Assembly (NCBI RefSeq): GCF_003353175.1
Contig: NZ_QHKS01000024.1
Location: forward strand, 57,856 to 121,855
DNA length: 64,000 nucleotides
Reading direction: 5' to 3'
Source of the DNA: Paraburkholderia lacunae
Lineage (GTDB): Bacteria; Pseudomonadota; Gammaproteobacteria; Burkholderiales; Burkholderiaceae
The notes beneath the pieces were generated by a model. The model saw nothing but the letters and a program-made list of their open reading frames with translations. It was not told the DNA's origin and ran no database searches. Below are positions 1 to 9,043 of this stretch, piece after piece (the stretch's first letter is position 1; the number at the start of each line of letters is the position of its first letter). Made by a program: the position numbers and the translations under genes.

Positions 1-413
1 GCCCAAACTTCCTGCACTGGTGCGCCGATGCGCCAAATGGTGGAAAAGCGGTATTCGACCGTCCGCAAGCTGCCTCCATTCTGAATATTCTCCTGGAGAT
101 TTTGTCAGATGCTCACTGTACTTGCCATCACCGGCGAAACAGCACTGCGTTTCCGTCCCGCGATACGTCGTCGAGCCATCTGCAACAAAGCGTAGGGCAG
201 CTGGAGGTAGCACGGCCAGTGCACGAGAGCCGACGGCCGAGCGATTCACCTTAGGCAAACCCAGCCGGGTGCTGCGTGACGCGACCACCTTATGTCGACC
301 CAAAAGCGGTCAGATGAGATTTCCAAAAGCCGACGTTCAACGCCGGGGTTCAGGGACTCCCGCGAAGCGGGACGGACTACCGATATTGAGGACGATCGTT
401 GGGCGACCGTTGT
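1..413. other. Left-edge stretch with no recognised gene
   Basis: No family could be recognised here. One frame on the plus strand stays open from the window edge to about position 245 without a visible start codon. It could be the tail of a truncated gene, but its translation matches nothing I know and its second half looks low-quality. The remainder looks like decayed intergenic DNA. Confidence 0.25.
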
Positions 414-863
414 TCATTGTGGTGGCGCTGGCACGAGCCCATACCTAAACATGACATCCATAAGTTTCTCGCGATCGGGCGGTCCGCCAACGTTTACGAT
501 TGCTCCGACATCACGAAAATACTGAGCACCAATGTCGGGAGTAAGGACGATCAATGCGCGGGCTGTGCCATTGTGCGGATTGCTAAAGTGATGGACCGAT
601 CCGCGCGCGGTGAACATCCATTCTCCTGGTGTCAGGTCCCGGACTATCCCATCGACCGAGTACCGAAGCATGCCTTCCAGGACATAGACGAATTCTTCGT
701 TACGTGTATGGCTGTGTGGTGGCGGAACTTGCGAGTTAGGGGGCACGGTCAACTCAAAAACACCCATCCCGCCTGTCGCAGTTCCATCTATCAGGTACTG
801 AATGCTCAATTGACCAACGTTGATTGGTTCGCGTGCCGCCGCGCTGCTGAGAGTCATTTTCAA
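414..863 (-). CDS. Cupin-domain protein
   Basis: This 149-residue protein has a single conserved cupin barrel and no signal peptide. The first cupin motif is seen around residues 47-60, with PPPHSHTRNEEF giving two His and a Glu as likely metal ligands. The second motif is near residues 79-92 and includes the turn LTPGEWMF followed by the His of SVHHFSN. Single-domain cupins of this size act as small metal-dependent enzymes or sensors, and the substrate cannot be told from sequence. The gene lies 248 bp downstream of the nitrile hydratase operon on the same strand, so it might be co-transcribed, but the gap makes this uncertain. Confidence 0.8.
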   Translation of the reverse strand: MKMTLSSAAAREPINVGQLSIQYLIDGTATGGMGVFELTVPPNSQVPPPHSHTRNEEFVYVLEGMLRYSVDGIVRDLTPGEWMFTARGSVHHFSNPHNGTARALIVLTPDIGAQYFRDVGAIVNVGGPPDREKLMDVMFRYGLVPAPPQ

Positions 864-1111
864 ACTCCTTCTGATTGAGGATTCTCGTCAATCCGCCAAC
901 GTTATAGGCGAGGCACGCACCGCTTGCGGCGCGTCCGGCGACGGAAGGGAACTCCGTTCAACTTGGATTATGCGCTTCTCAGGAGCGTATCTTGTCCGAG
1001 AGCGACGACAGGCCGGTATTGGCCTGACCCGGGCGCACGCCAAATTCTGAAAAGCATTCATGGCGGGGGGGCGCCAAACACGGACCTTTCACTGGCGTGA
1101 AAGGGACACTG

Positions 1112-1480
1112 TCACCCCAGCTCGATCGGCTGACCATGCGGGGTACGGCGTGCAGCGACCTCCCACGCATTGCGACGCTGCCGGAGCATGTCGTTTGTCA
1201 CCAGTTCCTTGATGGTGCTGATGCGCTCCAGTGCCGTTAGCCAGTGACTGTAGTAAGTGTTGCCAGGGTCCGGGTCGCCAGCGGCCTGCGCATCACCGAT
1301 TGCCTGATTCAGACATTCTGCCCATTCTGCCCAAGTGAACATGCCGCGCTCGTGCAAGGTCACGGTCATGGCAAACGCCTGGGCTTCCCATGGCGCATTG
1401 AAAACAGGCCCTGCGTCGTCGCAAGGCAACGCCGGCAAGGCGGTACGCAGTTCGGGCATATTCTGCTGGGTGGAAGTCAT
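1112..1480 (-). CDS. Nitrile hydratase accessory (activator) protein
   Basis: This 122-residue protein matches the nitrile hydratase accessory family, which resembles the N-terminal part of the beta subunit. Family members help deliver the metal and mature the alpha subunit. Visible signatures are FNAPWEAQAFAMTVTLHERG and the following WAEWAECL segment, then a C-terminal stretch containing the typical YYSHWLTALE. The ATG at 1480 lies one base beyond the stop codon of the beta-subunit gene, so translation is probably coupled. A longer frame upstream exists only inside the beta gene and was discarded. It is the last gene of the alpha-beta-accessory operon. Confidence 0.88.
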   Translation of the reverse strand: MTSTQQNMPELRTALPALPCDDAGPVFNAPWEAQAFAMTVTLHERGMFTWAEWAECLNQAIGDAQAAGDPDPGNTYYSHWLTALERISTIKELVTNDMLRQRRNAWEVAARRTPHGQPIELG

Positions 1481-1481
1481 G

Positions 1482-2150
1482 TCAGGCAGACTCGGGGTTT
1501 GGCTCAAGATACGGCTCCCAACAATCGACGCAGACCGATGCTGCTGTCGTATCCATCCCCCAGAGTTCGGAGCCATCGAAGCGTACCGTATAGAGCCATT
1601 GCGGTTGTTCGCCGAGCTCAACTGCGTTGGCATCGGGAAAAACGTGCGCGCCGTGCACGGCGATAATGCGCCCTCTTCTGCCGCGACAGTAGCGCGGCAG
1701 ACGGGTATGCGTGGATGGATTCATTTGACGGGTCTGCACCTTGTCACCGACCTTAAAGCGTGCAGCGGTGGCCGCGGGGCGATTGACGGGGCTACCCCGG
1801 AGCAGCGCGGCGGCAACCTCGTCGGCTCTCAACACGCGGGGGACCTGCGCCGCCGTATTCGTCGACTTGCCAGTCGCGATTTCCTCTGCTGTTGCCAGCT
1901 CGGTATTCAGCAGCAGCTTTTTTAGTCCTTCGAACCAGATCTGATAGTAGCTGCTGGAAAGGTATTGCGCAGGCGGCAAGCTCTCCCGTGCGGCACGAGA
2001 CATGTCGATGTTCCACTTGCCGACTGCGCCCATCGCCAGCGTGATTGCCAGCACGCGCCGCTCCCATTCAGCGTGAAAGGGCGAGACACCGGCTTCCGTC
2101 TGTATTGGGCCGAATGTCTGCACGCCGCCAAGGTCTTGTGCACCATTCAT
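1482..2150 (-). CDS. nthB: Nitrile hydratase beta subunit
   Basis: This 222-residue protein is full length for the beta subunit of nitrile hydratase, which with the alpha subunit hydrates nitriles to amides in the cytoplasm. The N-terminus MNGAQDLGGVQTFGPI is the classical beta-subunit opening. The middle carries the helical segment HAEWERRVLAITLAMGA. The C-terminal SH3-like barrel starts near FKVGDKV and ends with the WGMDTTAASVCVDCWEPYLE block. The start codon overlaps the stop of the alpha gene by four bases (ATGA), a sign of coupled translation and one-to-one subunit synthesis. The residues that contact the metal site through the alpha claw cannot be checked without a structure. Confidence 0.95.
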   Translation of the reverse strand: MNGAQDLGGVQTFGPIQTEAGVSPFHAEWERRVLAITLAMGAVGKWNIDMSRAARESLPPAQYLSSSYYQIWFEGLKKLLLNTELATAEEIATGKSTNTAAQVPRVLRADEVAAALLRGSPVNRPAATAARFKVGDKVQTRQMNPSTHTRLPRYCRGRRGRIIAVHGAHVFPDANAVELGEQPQWLYTVRFDGSELWGMDTTAASVCVDCWEPYLEPNPESA

Positions 2151-2815
2151 GTGGGCTCCCGTTTCGATTCTGGTGTCTTCGGCAATCCTGTGCCGATCAT
2201 CGAGTCACGTGTCACCAGTTCAGCCAGTGCTTCCTCAGACAAGCCACTGGTTCCGGACGGCTGCATAGGCAACACCAGATATCGGACCTCTGCGGTGGAA
2301 TCCCACACGCGAAACTCCACGTCGGGTGGCAACTCGAAGCCGAACTCTTTCAATACACCGCGCGGATCGATGACCGCGCGCGAGCGGTACGGAGCCGACT
2401 TGTACCAGACGGGCGGAAGTCCGAGCACTGGCCAGGGATAGCACGAACACAGCGTGCAGACCACCATGTTGTGCAGGGCGGGCGTGTTCTCTAGTACCAC
2501 CATGTGTTCGCCCTGCCTGCCGGTGTAGCCGAGCGAAGCAATCGCGGCGGTGGCGTCGTCCAGCAGCCATTGCCTGTACGCCGGGTCGCGCCATGCCTTG
2601 GCGACCACGTGCGCGCCATTGTGAGGCCCGACCTTGTGCTCGTATGTCTCGACCAGTAAATCCAGGGCACGGGGATCGACGTACCCCTTCTCCACTAGCA
2701 GGGATTCCAGCGCACGCACACGCAAATCCATCTCCGACAACTCACTACCGCTGTGGTTGTGAGCGTCGACATGCACATGCTCTTGCGGGACGCCCTCTGG
2801 ATCGTTTTGGCTCAT
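2147..2815 (-). CDS. nthA: Cobalt-type nitrile hydratase alpha subunit
   Basis: This 222-residue catalytic subunit carries the metal-claw motif VCTLCSC at residues 119-125, with the three cysteines at 120, 123 and 125. In this family a threonine after the first cysteine marks cobalt enzymes and a serine marks iron enzymes, so this one should be cobalt-dependent. The downstream PWPVLGLPPVWYKS stretch is also typical. I chose the ATG at 2815 because homologues begin near here and the upstream extension is Arg/Cys-rich without family resemblance. It is first in the alpha-beta-accessory operon. No amidase, nitrilase or cobalt transporter gene lies beside it in this window. Confidence 0.95.
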   Translation of the reverse strand: MSQNDPEGVPQEHVHVDAHNHSGSELSEMDLRVRALESLLVEKGYVDPRALDLLVETYEHKVGPHNGAHVVAKAWRDPAYRQWLLDDATAAIASLGYTGRQGEHMVVLENTPALHNMVVCTLCSCYPWPVLGLPPVWYKSAPYRSRAVIDPRGVLKEFGFELPPDVEFRVWDSTAEVRYLVLPMQPSGTSGLSEEALAELVTRDSMIGTGLPKTPESKREPT

Positions 2816-3140
2816 CGAAGTCCGCTCGGAAGATTGCCAGACAAAAACCAGTATGGTCGGTACAGGACGGAAATGCAAAACACACTTGGGTATCCCGCAT
2901 CGATGCACCGTGCGCCGCTAAGTGCTATGGCTACCGCTACCCTTGAGCGGCTCAAACTGGCCGTCCCCGAAGTTCGTCGCCGACCAGCGATATGATGCAC
3001 CTCTCGTAGCGCAGAACTTCCGTCGCCGCCGCTGAACAGCGTTTCGAATCCGCCAATAGCAGCCGTGCTTCGCTTTCAGACCCCTTGGGCAAGATGCCAT
3101 TACAATCCAGCACTTCGATCCGACAACCGTGATTTGCGCC
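2816..3140. other. Divergent intergenic region between nitrile hydratase and a secreted-protein gene
   Basis: These 325 bases separate two divergent genes and must hold both promoters. I see no clear sigma-70 or sigma-54 consensus and no strong palindrome. A small frame reading towards the left in the first part overlaps the alpha-subunit start and is not considered coding. Confidence 0.4.
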
Positions 3141-3542
3141 ATGAGATACCTCCTTGCATCGACACTCGCAGCAGTCATCGCGGCCGCCAGTATGGCAGCG
3201 GCGGCCGAAACATCCGGGGGTGGCGATACGCCCAAACTGCAGTGCGCCATTGGGTATGTCACCGGCATCGGTGGGGCGGCACAGAGCGTTCGTGAATACC
3301 TTGCGACCCCCGACAGAGACAGATATCGCTACCTAGCAGACAACCCGATTCAATGCAGGGTCTCCGACGAGGGTCGCGCGTCGGCCTGTACCGGTGTCAC
3401 AAACCTTCGGCATGAAAAAGTCAGCGTGTACGACGACATCGACAACGCGACGATGGCCGTGGTCGCGCGCGTGGAACTTGACCATGGGACATACCCGGCT
3501 ATTATCGTGGTGCTAAAGAAGGATGTGAAATGCGAGGAGTGA
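3141..3542 (+). CDS. Small secreted hypothetical protein
   Basis: This 133-residue protein has a clear Sec signal peptide: a short basic start, a hydrophobic Ala/Val core and a likely cut after AAAAE near residue 22. The mature part contains three cysteines in the central and C-terminal region (CAIGYVTG, QCRVSDE and a final KCEE), which suggests an oxidised periplasmic protein. No family was recognised. The ATG at 3141 is preferred over a GTG four codons upstream because it begins the signal peptide directly. It is divergent from the nitrile hydratase operon and convergent with the acetyltransferase gene. Confidence 0.6.
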   Translation: MRYLLASTLAAVIAAASMAAAAETSGGGDTPKLQCAIGYVTGIGGAAQSVREYLATPDRDRYRYLADNPIQCRVSDEGRASACTGVTNLRHEKVSVYDDIDNATMAVVARVELDHGTYPAIIVVLKKDVKCEE

Positions 3543-3548
3543 AAGCGC

Positions 3549-4037
3549 TCACGGTGCTAGACGCATGGGGCGCTGCCCGGTTGCGTGGGCCGGTAGCGAC
3601 GCAGGAGCAAGCACCAAAGTGGAGACCTTGCCGTCGTTCTCGACTTCGACAAAACCGATTCTCCTGTACCACTCATAGGCCACGCTGTTGCATACGAAGA
3701 CATTCAAGTACAGCGGTTTATGTAAGGAATTGGACAACGCCACGACCTTCGCAAGCGCTTCACTGCCGATCGACTTGAGTTGCATCTCCGGCGCGATACA
3801 AAGCATCCTCAGCCATACGAGATCCGGTTCGACTTCCCAGTGGACAAACCCGCATCGGTTGCCTTCCAGCGTAACTATCCGACAAGAACCCTGGCGAAGG
3901 CTTTTCGCCAATCCCGCTTGTTGCAAGTCCTCATCCCAGCCATACGTTGAGGTCACGAAACCCCTCATCGTTCGCTTGTAGGTGTCAAACAGCCATTCCG
4001 AGTCTTCGGATACGGCCTGCCGAAAATCCAGATTCAT
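3549..4037 (-). CDS. GNAT-family N-acetyltransferase
   Basis: This 162-residue protein has the layout of a stand-alone GNAT acetyltransferase, which transfers acetyl from acetyl-CoA to an amine. The N-terminal part holds a strand-helix region. The core reads LRMLCIAPEMQLKSIGSEAL, where the acetyl-CoA pyrophosphate loop is the degenerate QLKSIG in place of the usual Q/RxxGxG/A. The C-terminal motif NSVAYEWYRRIGFVE is the standard GNAT motif B. The substrate is unknown. It stands alone and is convergent with the small secreted protein gene. Confidence 0.82.
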   Translation of the reverse strand: MNLDFRQAVSEDSEWLFDTYKRTMRGFVTSTYGWDEDLQQAGLAKSLRQGSCRIVTLEGNRCGFVHWEVEPDLVWLRMLCIAPEMQLKSIGSEALAKVVALSNSLHKPLYLNVFVCNSVAYEWYRRIGFVEVENDGKVSTLVLAPASLPAHATGQRPMRLAP

Positions 4038-4201
4038 AACAACAGCCGATCACGATAAGCAGGTCTTTGCCGGAGTAACGGATACAAGAATCGGAATCAG
4101 CCCGTTGGAGCCGGCGACGTCTACTGACGCTTGACGCTTTTCACCAGGCGCGCGACCGTGCGGCACGATGTCGGACAGTTGGCGCGTGGCGCTAGCGTCG
4201 C

Positions 4202-4336
4202 TTATTTGGCTTGCTCGGCCGAGTTACGGATGGCCTGGCCACCTTTCGATATGTCCTCACCGGCTCCAGCTATCGTGTTGCAGCCTGCGAGGAGGGCGGT
4301 ACCGGCGATTAGAAGCAAAGCAATGAGTCGTGTCAT
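4202..4336 (-). CDS. Entericidin A/B-family small lipoprotein
   Basis: This 44-residue protein is a tiny lipoprotein of the entericidin family. It has a hydrophobic signal with lipobox LLAGC (Cys at residue 19), then the family signature NTIAGAGEDISKGGQAI and a short Lys-terminated tail. Entericidins are outer-membrane-associated lipoproteins linked to stress and lysis in E. coli; in Burkholderiales their role is not established. A good ribosome binding site (GAAGGAGCC) sits just before the ATG at 4336. A longer frame continues upstream but does not belong to the family. Confidence 0.85.
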   Translation of the reverse strand: MTRLIALLLIAGTALLAGCNTIAGAGEDISKGGQAIRNSAEQAK

Positions 4337-4855
4337 GTTGGCTCCTTCGAGAGGTTCTTGGTGTTGGAGGCGGTGCCGACACCAGACCGGCACGAGTGTC
4401 GCCATCGCGGGCACCGCAAGCAAGCATGCTTGCATGAATCTTATTTTAAGCGGGACGTGGGCCAGTGGCGGCATCAAACTTACATAAGACTTGCCGTTCG
4501 AAACGCGATTCCCTGTGGCGTTCGAGAGAGCGTGCCATCGTCGCCATTAACGGATTATTTACTACGCCGAATCCGGACCGGGGATTTGACTCAGTTGCGC
4601 ATGGATTGACCAAATGCCGCGTGGCACTGACTGGTGCCGGCGTGCGCTTGCGTCACAGCGTAGTGGCAAAGGCCGACCCTCAACTACGGTGGCGAATAGC
4701 CGTTAACCCGGTCGATATCCCGCCCGAAATCAAGGCATTCGCAGCCATAAACGGACCGTACTGGCCCGAATTGCTCGGACCCCAGACTGGAAGCTTGCCG
4801 AGACTGCACGTTAAACACTTGCACAGTACGGCAAGTGCTGACGAGAGCACCACTC
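4337..4855. other. Intergenic region without a recognised gene
   Basis: About 520 bases lie between the divergently oriented entericidin-like and secreted-propeller genes. No convincing gene, palindrome or terminator was seen. Overlapping plus-strand frames here are Arg-rich and lack start signals. Confidence 0.35.
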
Positions 4856-6820
4856 ATGATTGTGAAACGAATCTATACCGCGTTCCTTGCGGCAATCCTG
4901 GTCGCAACGCTTGCGCCAGAATGTCAGGCGCAGTACACCACCGCCTGGATGGCGAACACATTCGGGACCAACGCCACCCGCGTGGGGAACACCGCCCGTT
5001 CCATGTGGGTAGCGCCTGAGGGCGTTATCTATACGGCGTCCATGTGGGACGAGAACGAGGGCGGCGTTGCGATGTATCAGAATGGCCAGCACATCGGTTC
5101 CCTGGGCGCGCACGGTGAGTTTCAGGGTGGCGCCATTACGGGCAATGCAACTTCGATCTTCGCTGCTTTGCAATTTAACAAGACTTACGGCAGCGGCAAG
5201 GTGGGCCGATACGATCGAACCAGTCGCACTTCCGACCTTCTCATAGCCGTCAGCGCGACGACCACCGAGCGGCGGGCGGATGTCGTCACCGGACTCGCGA
5301 CGTCAGGCTCACTCCTCTATGCGAGCGACTTTCCAGGCAATCGGGTCAGGGTCTTCACCACCGCCGGAGTCTGGCAGCGGGATATTAGCGTGCCCGGCCC
5401 TGGCGCGCTCGCCGTGGACGGCGCAGGCAATATCTGGATTGCGCGGAAAAGCGCGGGCGCCATCGTCGAATTCAATCCAGCCGGCGCGCCGCTGAACACC
5501 ATTCAGATGTCCGCTGCCTCCCGACCGTCCTCGCTGTTCTTCGATGCCGTGAAGACGCATCTCATGATCGGCGACGAGGGGCCCGACATGAACATCAAGA
5601 TCTACAACATAGCGAGTACACCATTTCCGGCCGGCACGTTCGGTATTCGGGCCGGTTATCTCGACACTACGACTGGCATCAAAGGCCAGGTGGGTGACAA
5701 GCGGTTTACCCGCGTCACTGGAATCGGCAAAGACTCCGCTGGCAACCTGTATGTGCTGAACAATCCGTGGGGCGGAACCTGGGATCTCGGTCGCGACGGC
5801 GGCACCGATATCCACGCCTACGACGGCGCAGGACATCTTCGATGGACGCTTCAGTCTCTCAACTTCGAAGGGAACGCCGCTCCTGATCCAGCCACGGACG
5901 GCGCTTACTTCTATGGAGGCACCAGCATCTACGCCGGCATCAATGGAGGAACCTTCGTCGCGAACACCGTCGATCCAATCGACTATCCAGGCGACCCACG
6001 AATCGACATTAACGATCACGGACGCGGCGAACACTTTGCTCAACTCGCCACCGTCGGCACGAAGCGGATACTGGTGGCGGCCGGCCAGAATCCCGATATC
6101 TTCTACTTCTTCCACTTCAACGCTGCGAATGGCTACATCGCCATTCCGGACGCGACGATTCCGGGTACAGCATTCAATACGAGTGCAAGGATCCGCAATG
6201 GGTTCTGCCTTGATAGCAAAGGGGACGTCTGGGCTGGTCTGGACAAGACGAAAACCATCTCGCACTATCCGCTGCTCGGCTTTGACGCGAGCGGCAAGCC
6301 GAATTGGGGACCAGCGATTTCAAAGCCCACTCCGGGCACCGTCACACCACTGACGCGTATCATTTACTTGCCCGAGACCGACACCATGATCCTGGCGCAA
6401 GGCATTGTGGGAAGCATAGACTGGACAGCGATCGGGTCGAGGGTCGAGGTGTATCACGGCTGGCTCGCAGGCAACACCACCGTGCCCAATCCGGTGATCA
6501 ACATCACCAGCGCCAATCCCAAGTCGATCACGGCAGCCGGCAACTATCTCTTCGTTGGGTACGTGCACACCGTGCCCAACATCGACGCCTTCAATCTCAC
6601 CACAGGCAAGCTGGACAACACGCTGGTCGACAGCAGTCCCAATACCGTCTACCCCGGCAATGACGTGGATTCGATGTACGGCCTGAGATCGTACCTCCGC
6701 TCGACCGGAGAGTACGTGGTGACGAAGGACAACTACAACGGCTCCAGCATCGTTGTTTATCGTTGGACCCCGAAATCAACCACCGTGCTCGCCACGAAAA
6801 CGCTGGTTTCTCCTTTCTGA
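4856..6820 (+). CDS. Large secreted beta-propeller-like protein of unknown function
   Basis: This 654-residue protein starts with a Sec signal peptide (MIVKRIYTAFLAAILVATLA, with a likely cut after CQA). The mature chain repeats propeller-like units of the NHL/SMP-30 type. Examples are PGALAVDGAGNIWIARKSAG near residues 175-195, VTGIGKDSAGNLYVLNNPWG near 275-295 and a later GFCLDSKGDVWAGLDK. The repeats pair a 'D.GN.W/Y' turn with beta strands, typical of six- to eight-bladed propellers. No catalytic motif is evident. The ATG at 4856 is preferred to a GTG seven codons upstream because it opens the signal peptide. The gene stands alone with long flanks on both sides. Confidence 0.7.
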   Translation: MIVKRIYTAFLAAILVATLAPECQAQYTTAWMANTFGTNATRVGNTARSMWVAPEGVIYTASMWDENEGGVAMYQNGQHIGSLGAHGEFQGGAITGNATSIFAALQFNKTYGSGKVGRYDRTSRTSDLLIAVSATTTERRADVVTGLATSGSLLYASDFPGNRVRVFTTAGVWQRDISVPGPGALAVDGAGNIWIARKSAGAIVEFNPAGAPLNTIQMSAASRPSSLFFDAVKTHLMIGDEGPDMNIKIYNIASTPFPAGTFGIRAGYLDTTTGIKGQVGDKRFTRVTGIGKDSAGNLYVLNNPWGGTWDLGRDGGTDIHAYDGAGHLRWTLQSLNFEGNAAPDPATDGAYFYGGTSIYAGINGGTFVANTVDPIDYPGDPRIDINDHGRGEHFAQLATVGTKRILVAAGQNPDIFYFFHFNAANGYIAIPDATIPGTAFNTSARIRNGFCLDSKGDVWAGLDKTKTISHYPLLGFDASGKPNWGPAISKPTPGTVTPLTRIIYLPETDTMILAQGIVGSIDWTAIGSRVEVYHGWLAGNTTVPNPVINITSANPKSITAAGNYLFVGYVHTVPNIDAFNLTTGKLDNTLVDSSPNTVYPGNDVDSMYGLRSYLRSTGEYVVTKDNYNGSSIVVYRWTPKSTTVLATKTLVSPF

Positions 6821-7287
6821 CAAGTGCGTCAATCACGACGAGGCTATCGTTGCTGCTTCAGGCACGACCACGACGCTTTCGCGAAACTCGAGCGACCAGA
6901 CAAACGCAGATAGCGCACCCACAGATGCGCGTGCAGGTGCTCACCACAGGGACCGGAGCATCGTGTTTGATGCGAAATGCCAACGCACGACGTGCGCCTC
7001 TTGCGGCGCCGCCAGATGAGGTAGTCGAAATCAGGTGTCGACGATTTCGCTGCATGTGACTCGCACGGGCGGACCTCCTCCTTTCATGAGACCAAAGTCC
7101 AATAGCCTTGGAGGCTCACTGCAAATAGCATGTGTTTTGGGCAATTCCACAATCTGCGGAGCAGTTGGCCGGGCGATCTGCTGCCGTCCGTCCGTAAGCG
7201 GGCGCGAAGCGAATCGCCCCATTCTGCACGGCAGCATCCGTGATGCCTATAGCTATGATCGTTTTGCGGTTGTTGACGGAGAATGAT
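6821..7287. other. Intergenic region before carbonic anhydrase
   Basis: This 467-base stretch between two plus-strand genes shows no convincing gene. I found no clear Rho-independent terminator for the upstream gene. The last 20 bases include a good Shine-Dalgarno sequence (GACGGAGAA) for the carbonic anhydrase. Confidence 0.35.
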
Positions 7288-8040
7288 ATGGACAAGAAAG
7301 CTGACTGTTGTCCGGCGAAGTCCTCCACCAGTATTGGAAGACGCACCGTCCTGAAGACTGCGCTGAACGTCGCAGCTGTTGCGATGGCGGGAAACATGGG
7401 GGGCGTTGAATCGGTCTACGCAGCGGCGCTATCGAAGTCTGAGCGAGACAAGTTGACGCCGGACCAGATTATCGAAAACCTCAAGCAAGGAAATAGACGT
7501 TTCCGTTTGGGGAAGATCCTGCCCCACGACTATCTGGCGCAAAAAAGAGCGACTGCCCGTGGACAGTATCCAGCGGCGGTGATCTTGAGCTGCATTGACT
7601 CCCGGGCTCCGGCCGAGATCATCCTGGATACGAGAATCGGGGATACGTTTAACGCGCGTGTCGCGGGCAACATCGCCAATGAGGATCTCATTGGAAGCCT
7701 GGAGTTTGCTTGTGCGGCGGCCGGCGCTAAAGTCATCCTGGTGATGGGGCACACAGGATGCGGGGCAATCAAGGGCGCCATTGATCACGTTGAACTGGGA
7801 AACCTGACTGGTCTCCTGGCCAAGATCAGACCGGCTGTGGATGAAACGCAGTACGCCGGTGACAGAAGCAGCAAGAACGATGAATTTGTCGATGCGGTGG
7901 CAAAGACCAACGTCCGGCGCACGATCGATGCAATACGAAATGGCAGTAGCGTGCTGGCTCCAATGGAGAAGGACGGAAAAATAAAAATTGTTGGGACGAT
8001 GTACCACCTGAACGGTGGGGTTGTCGAATTCCTCGTCTGA
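7288..8040 (+). CDS. Beta-carbonic anhydrase with Tat-type leader
   Basis: This 250-residue protein is a beta-class carbonic anhydrase that interconverts CO2 and bicarbonate. Zinc ligands and the catalytic dyad are visible: Cys102 with Asp104-x-Arg106 in CIDSR, and His155 with Cys158 in HTGCG. The N-terminus (residues 1-47) carries a twin-arginine pattern, GRRTVLK, followed by an Ala/Val-rich hydrophobic stretch and an AAA site, so export by Tat is likely. The N-terminal DCCPAK segment is unusual. The ATG at 7288 has a proper ribosome binding site; an upstream in-frame ATG at 7240 would disturb the leader. No sulfate or bicarbonate transporter is adjacent. Confidence 0.9.
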   Translation: MDKKADCCPAKSSTSIGRRTVLKTALNVAAVAMAGNMGGVESVYAAALSKSERDKLTPDQIIENLKQGNRRFRLGKILPHDYLAQKRATARGQYPAAVILSCIDSRAPAEIILDTRIGDTFNARVAGNIANEDLIGSLEFACAAAGAKVILVMGHTGCGAIKGAIDHVELGNLTGLLAKIRPAVDETQYAGDRSSKNDEFVDAVAKTNVRRTIDAIRNGSSVLAPMEKDGKIKIVGTMYHLNGGVVEFLV

Positions 8041-9031
8041 GCATGGACGTGGAGCAGGAAATCCAGGCCGTTCGATTGGTGGAATTGCCGGATGTCACAC
8101 CTCCTCATCGATCTTTCTGATTGATAGATCGCGATTGCGCCTGGCACGCACCAGCGAATCCGCCGATGTGCCTCTTTCATTGGCACGCCCATCAACTCGA
8201 ATACTCCTACCTGGTTCACGTATCAGAGACGAGCACAAGGCGTCTGCGCCATACGTGCGTCGCGAGTTCGGCAACCTGAAAACTTGGGTGAACAGGACCA
8301 TTGAGTCAGCTCGGGCTAGCGCTTTTCATAGTGGAAATTTGTTGAAGGCCGCCGACGTATACAGGATGTCTGATGCAAACCATAAAATGATTTAACTTTC
8401 ACTGATCGCTGTTCTCGCGCAGCATGCACTCAGATTCCGTAAAGACACAACGACCTTTATCAGATCGTTTTGCGTGCCCCCGCAGGTCTTTCGTAGCTGC
8501 GATCTCCATTTGACCGGCTATTCGCGCTTCATTGCCGACGCACATGCAAGCGACAACGTGATTCGACTACGTCAGTCGACGCGCCGCTCGGGCGCGATGA
8601 GTTCTAAAAAATGAGATGGAGACATGGAACATTTCAACGTAGACGGGTCGGGCAGCGCAGCACCACAGCACCACAGCATAACCGGTGGGTTCAACTGGCG
8701 ATCGGCATCGTTTGCATCGGGCTGGCGGCGAACACATGGCTACCGTGGAAAATCACGCTGTCTTGAGCGCGTGGATCACCCCATCTTGCGCGCGAGTTAC
8801 CCGCGATCCGAATCGTTGGGTATTTGCGTTGGGTGCTGAGAATAATCATAGAGCTAATGAATTCTGGATTGGATAAGGCCCCCGCCCGACGAAGGCGGTC
8901 CGCGTAGCAGCACATAAGGAAAGTGGAGAGCAACCCGAGTCGACTGATTCTGCGCGTGATTCTCATCGGATCGACATGGAGGTTTTGGCTGTGATATCCA
9001 TTTTCTTATTGATTAGTATTATTAATTAATA
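8041..9031. other. Long gap with transporter remnant, mostly non-coding
   Basis: Nearly 1 kb between the carbonic anhydrase and porin genes lacks an intact gene. A remnant of a major-facilitator transporter is seen at 8624-8766 and is listed separately. The last 40 bases before the porin are very AT-rich (runs of ATTA and TTAAT), consistent with promoter DNA. Confidence 0.45.
8624..8766 (+). pseudogene. N-terminal remnant of an OFA-family MFS transporter
   Basis: An ATG at 8624 after a purine-rich leader opens a frame that reads PQHH. In the +1-shifted frame (8638-8766) the translation then becomes APQHNRWVQLAIGIVC followed by IGLAANTWLPWK and a stop. OFA-family (oxalate/formate antiporter type) transporters typically begin with a Thr/Ala-rich tail followed by NRWxQLxIGxVCM and a first membrane helix. 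The match ends after this first helix, so only a frameshifted, truncated 5' end would remain. The call rests on a short segment remembered from the family and needs a database comparison. Confidence 0.4.
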
Positions 9032-9043
9032 ATGGAGGAGATG

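Noticed and set aside
8015..8395. 126-codon plus-strand frame after carbonic anhydrase
   Set aside because: It starts inside the end of the carbonic anhydrase gene, has random-looking Ser/Arg-rich sequence and no ribosome binding site.
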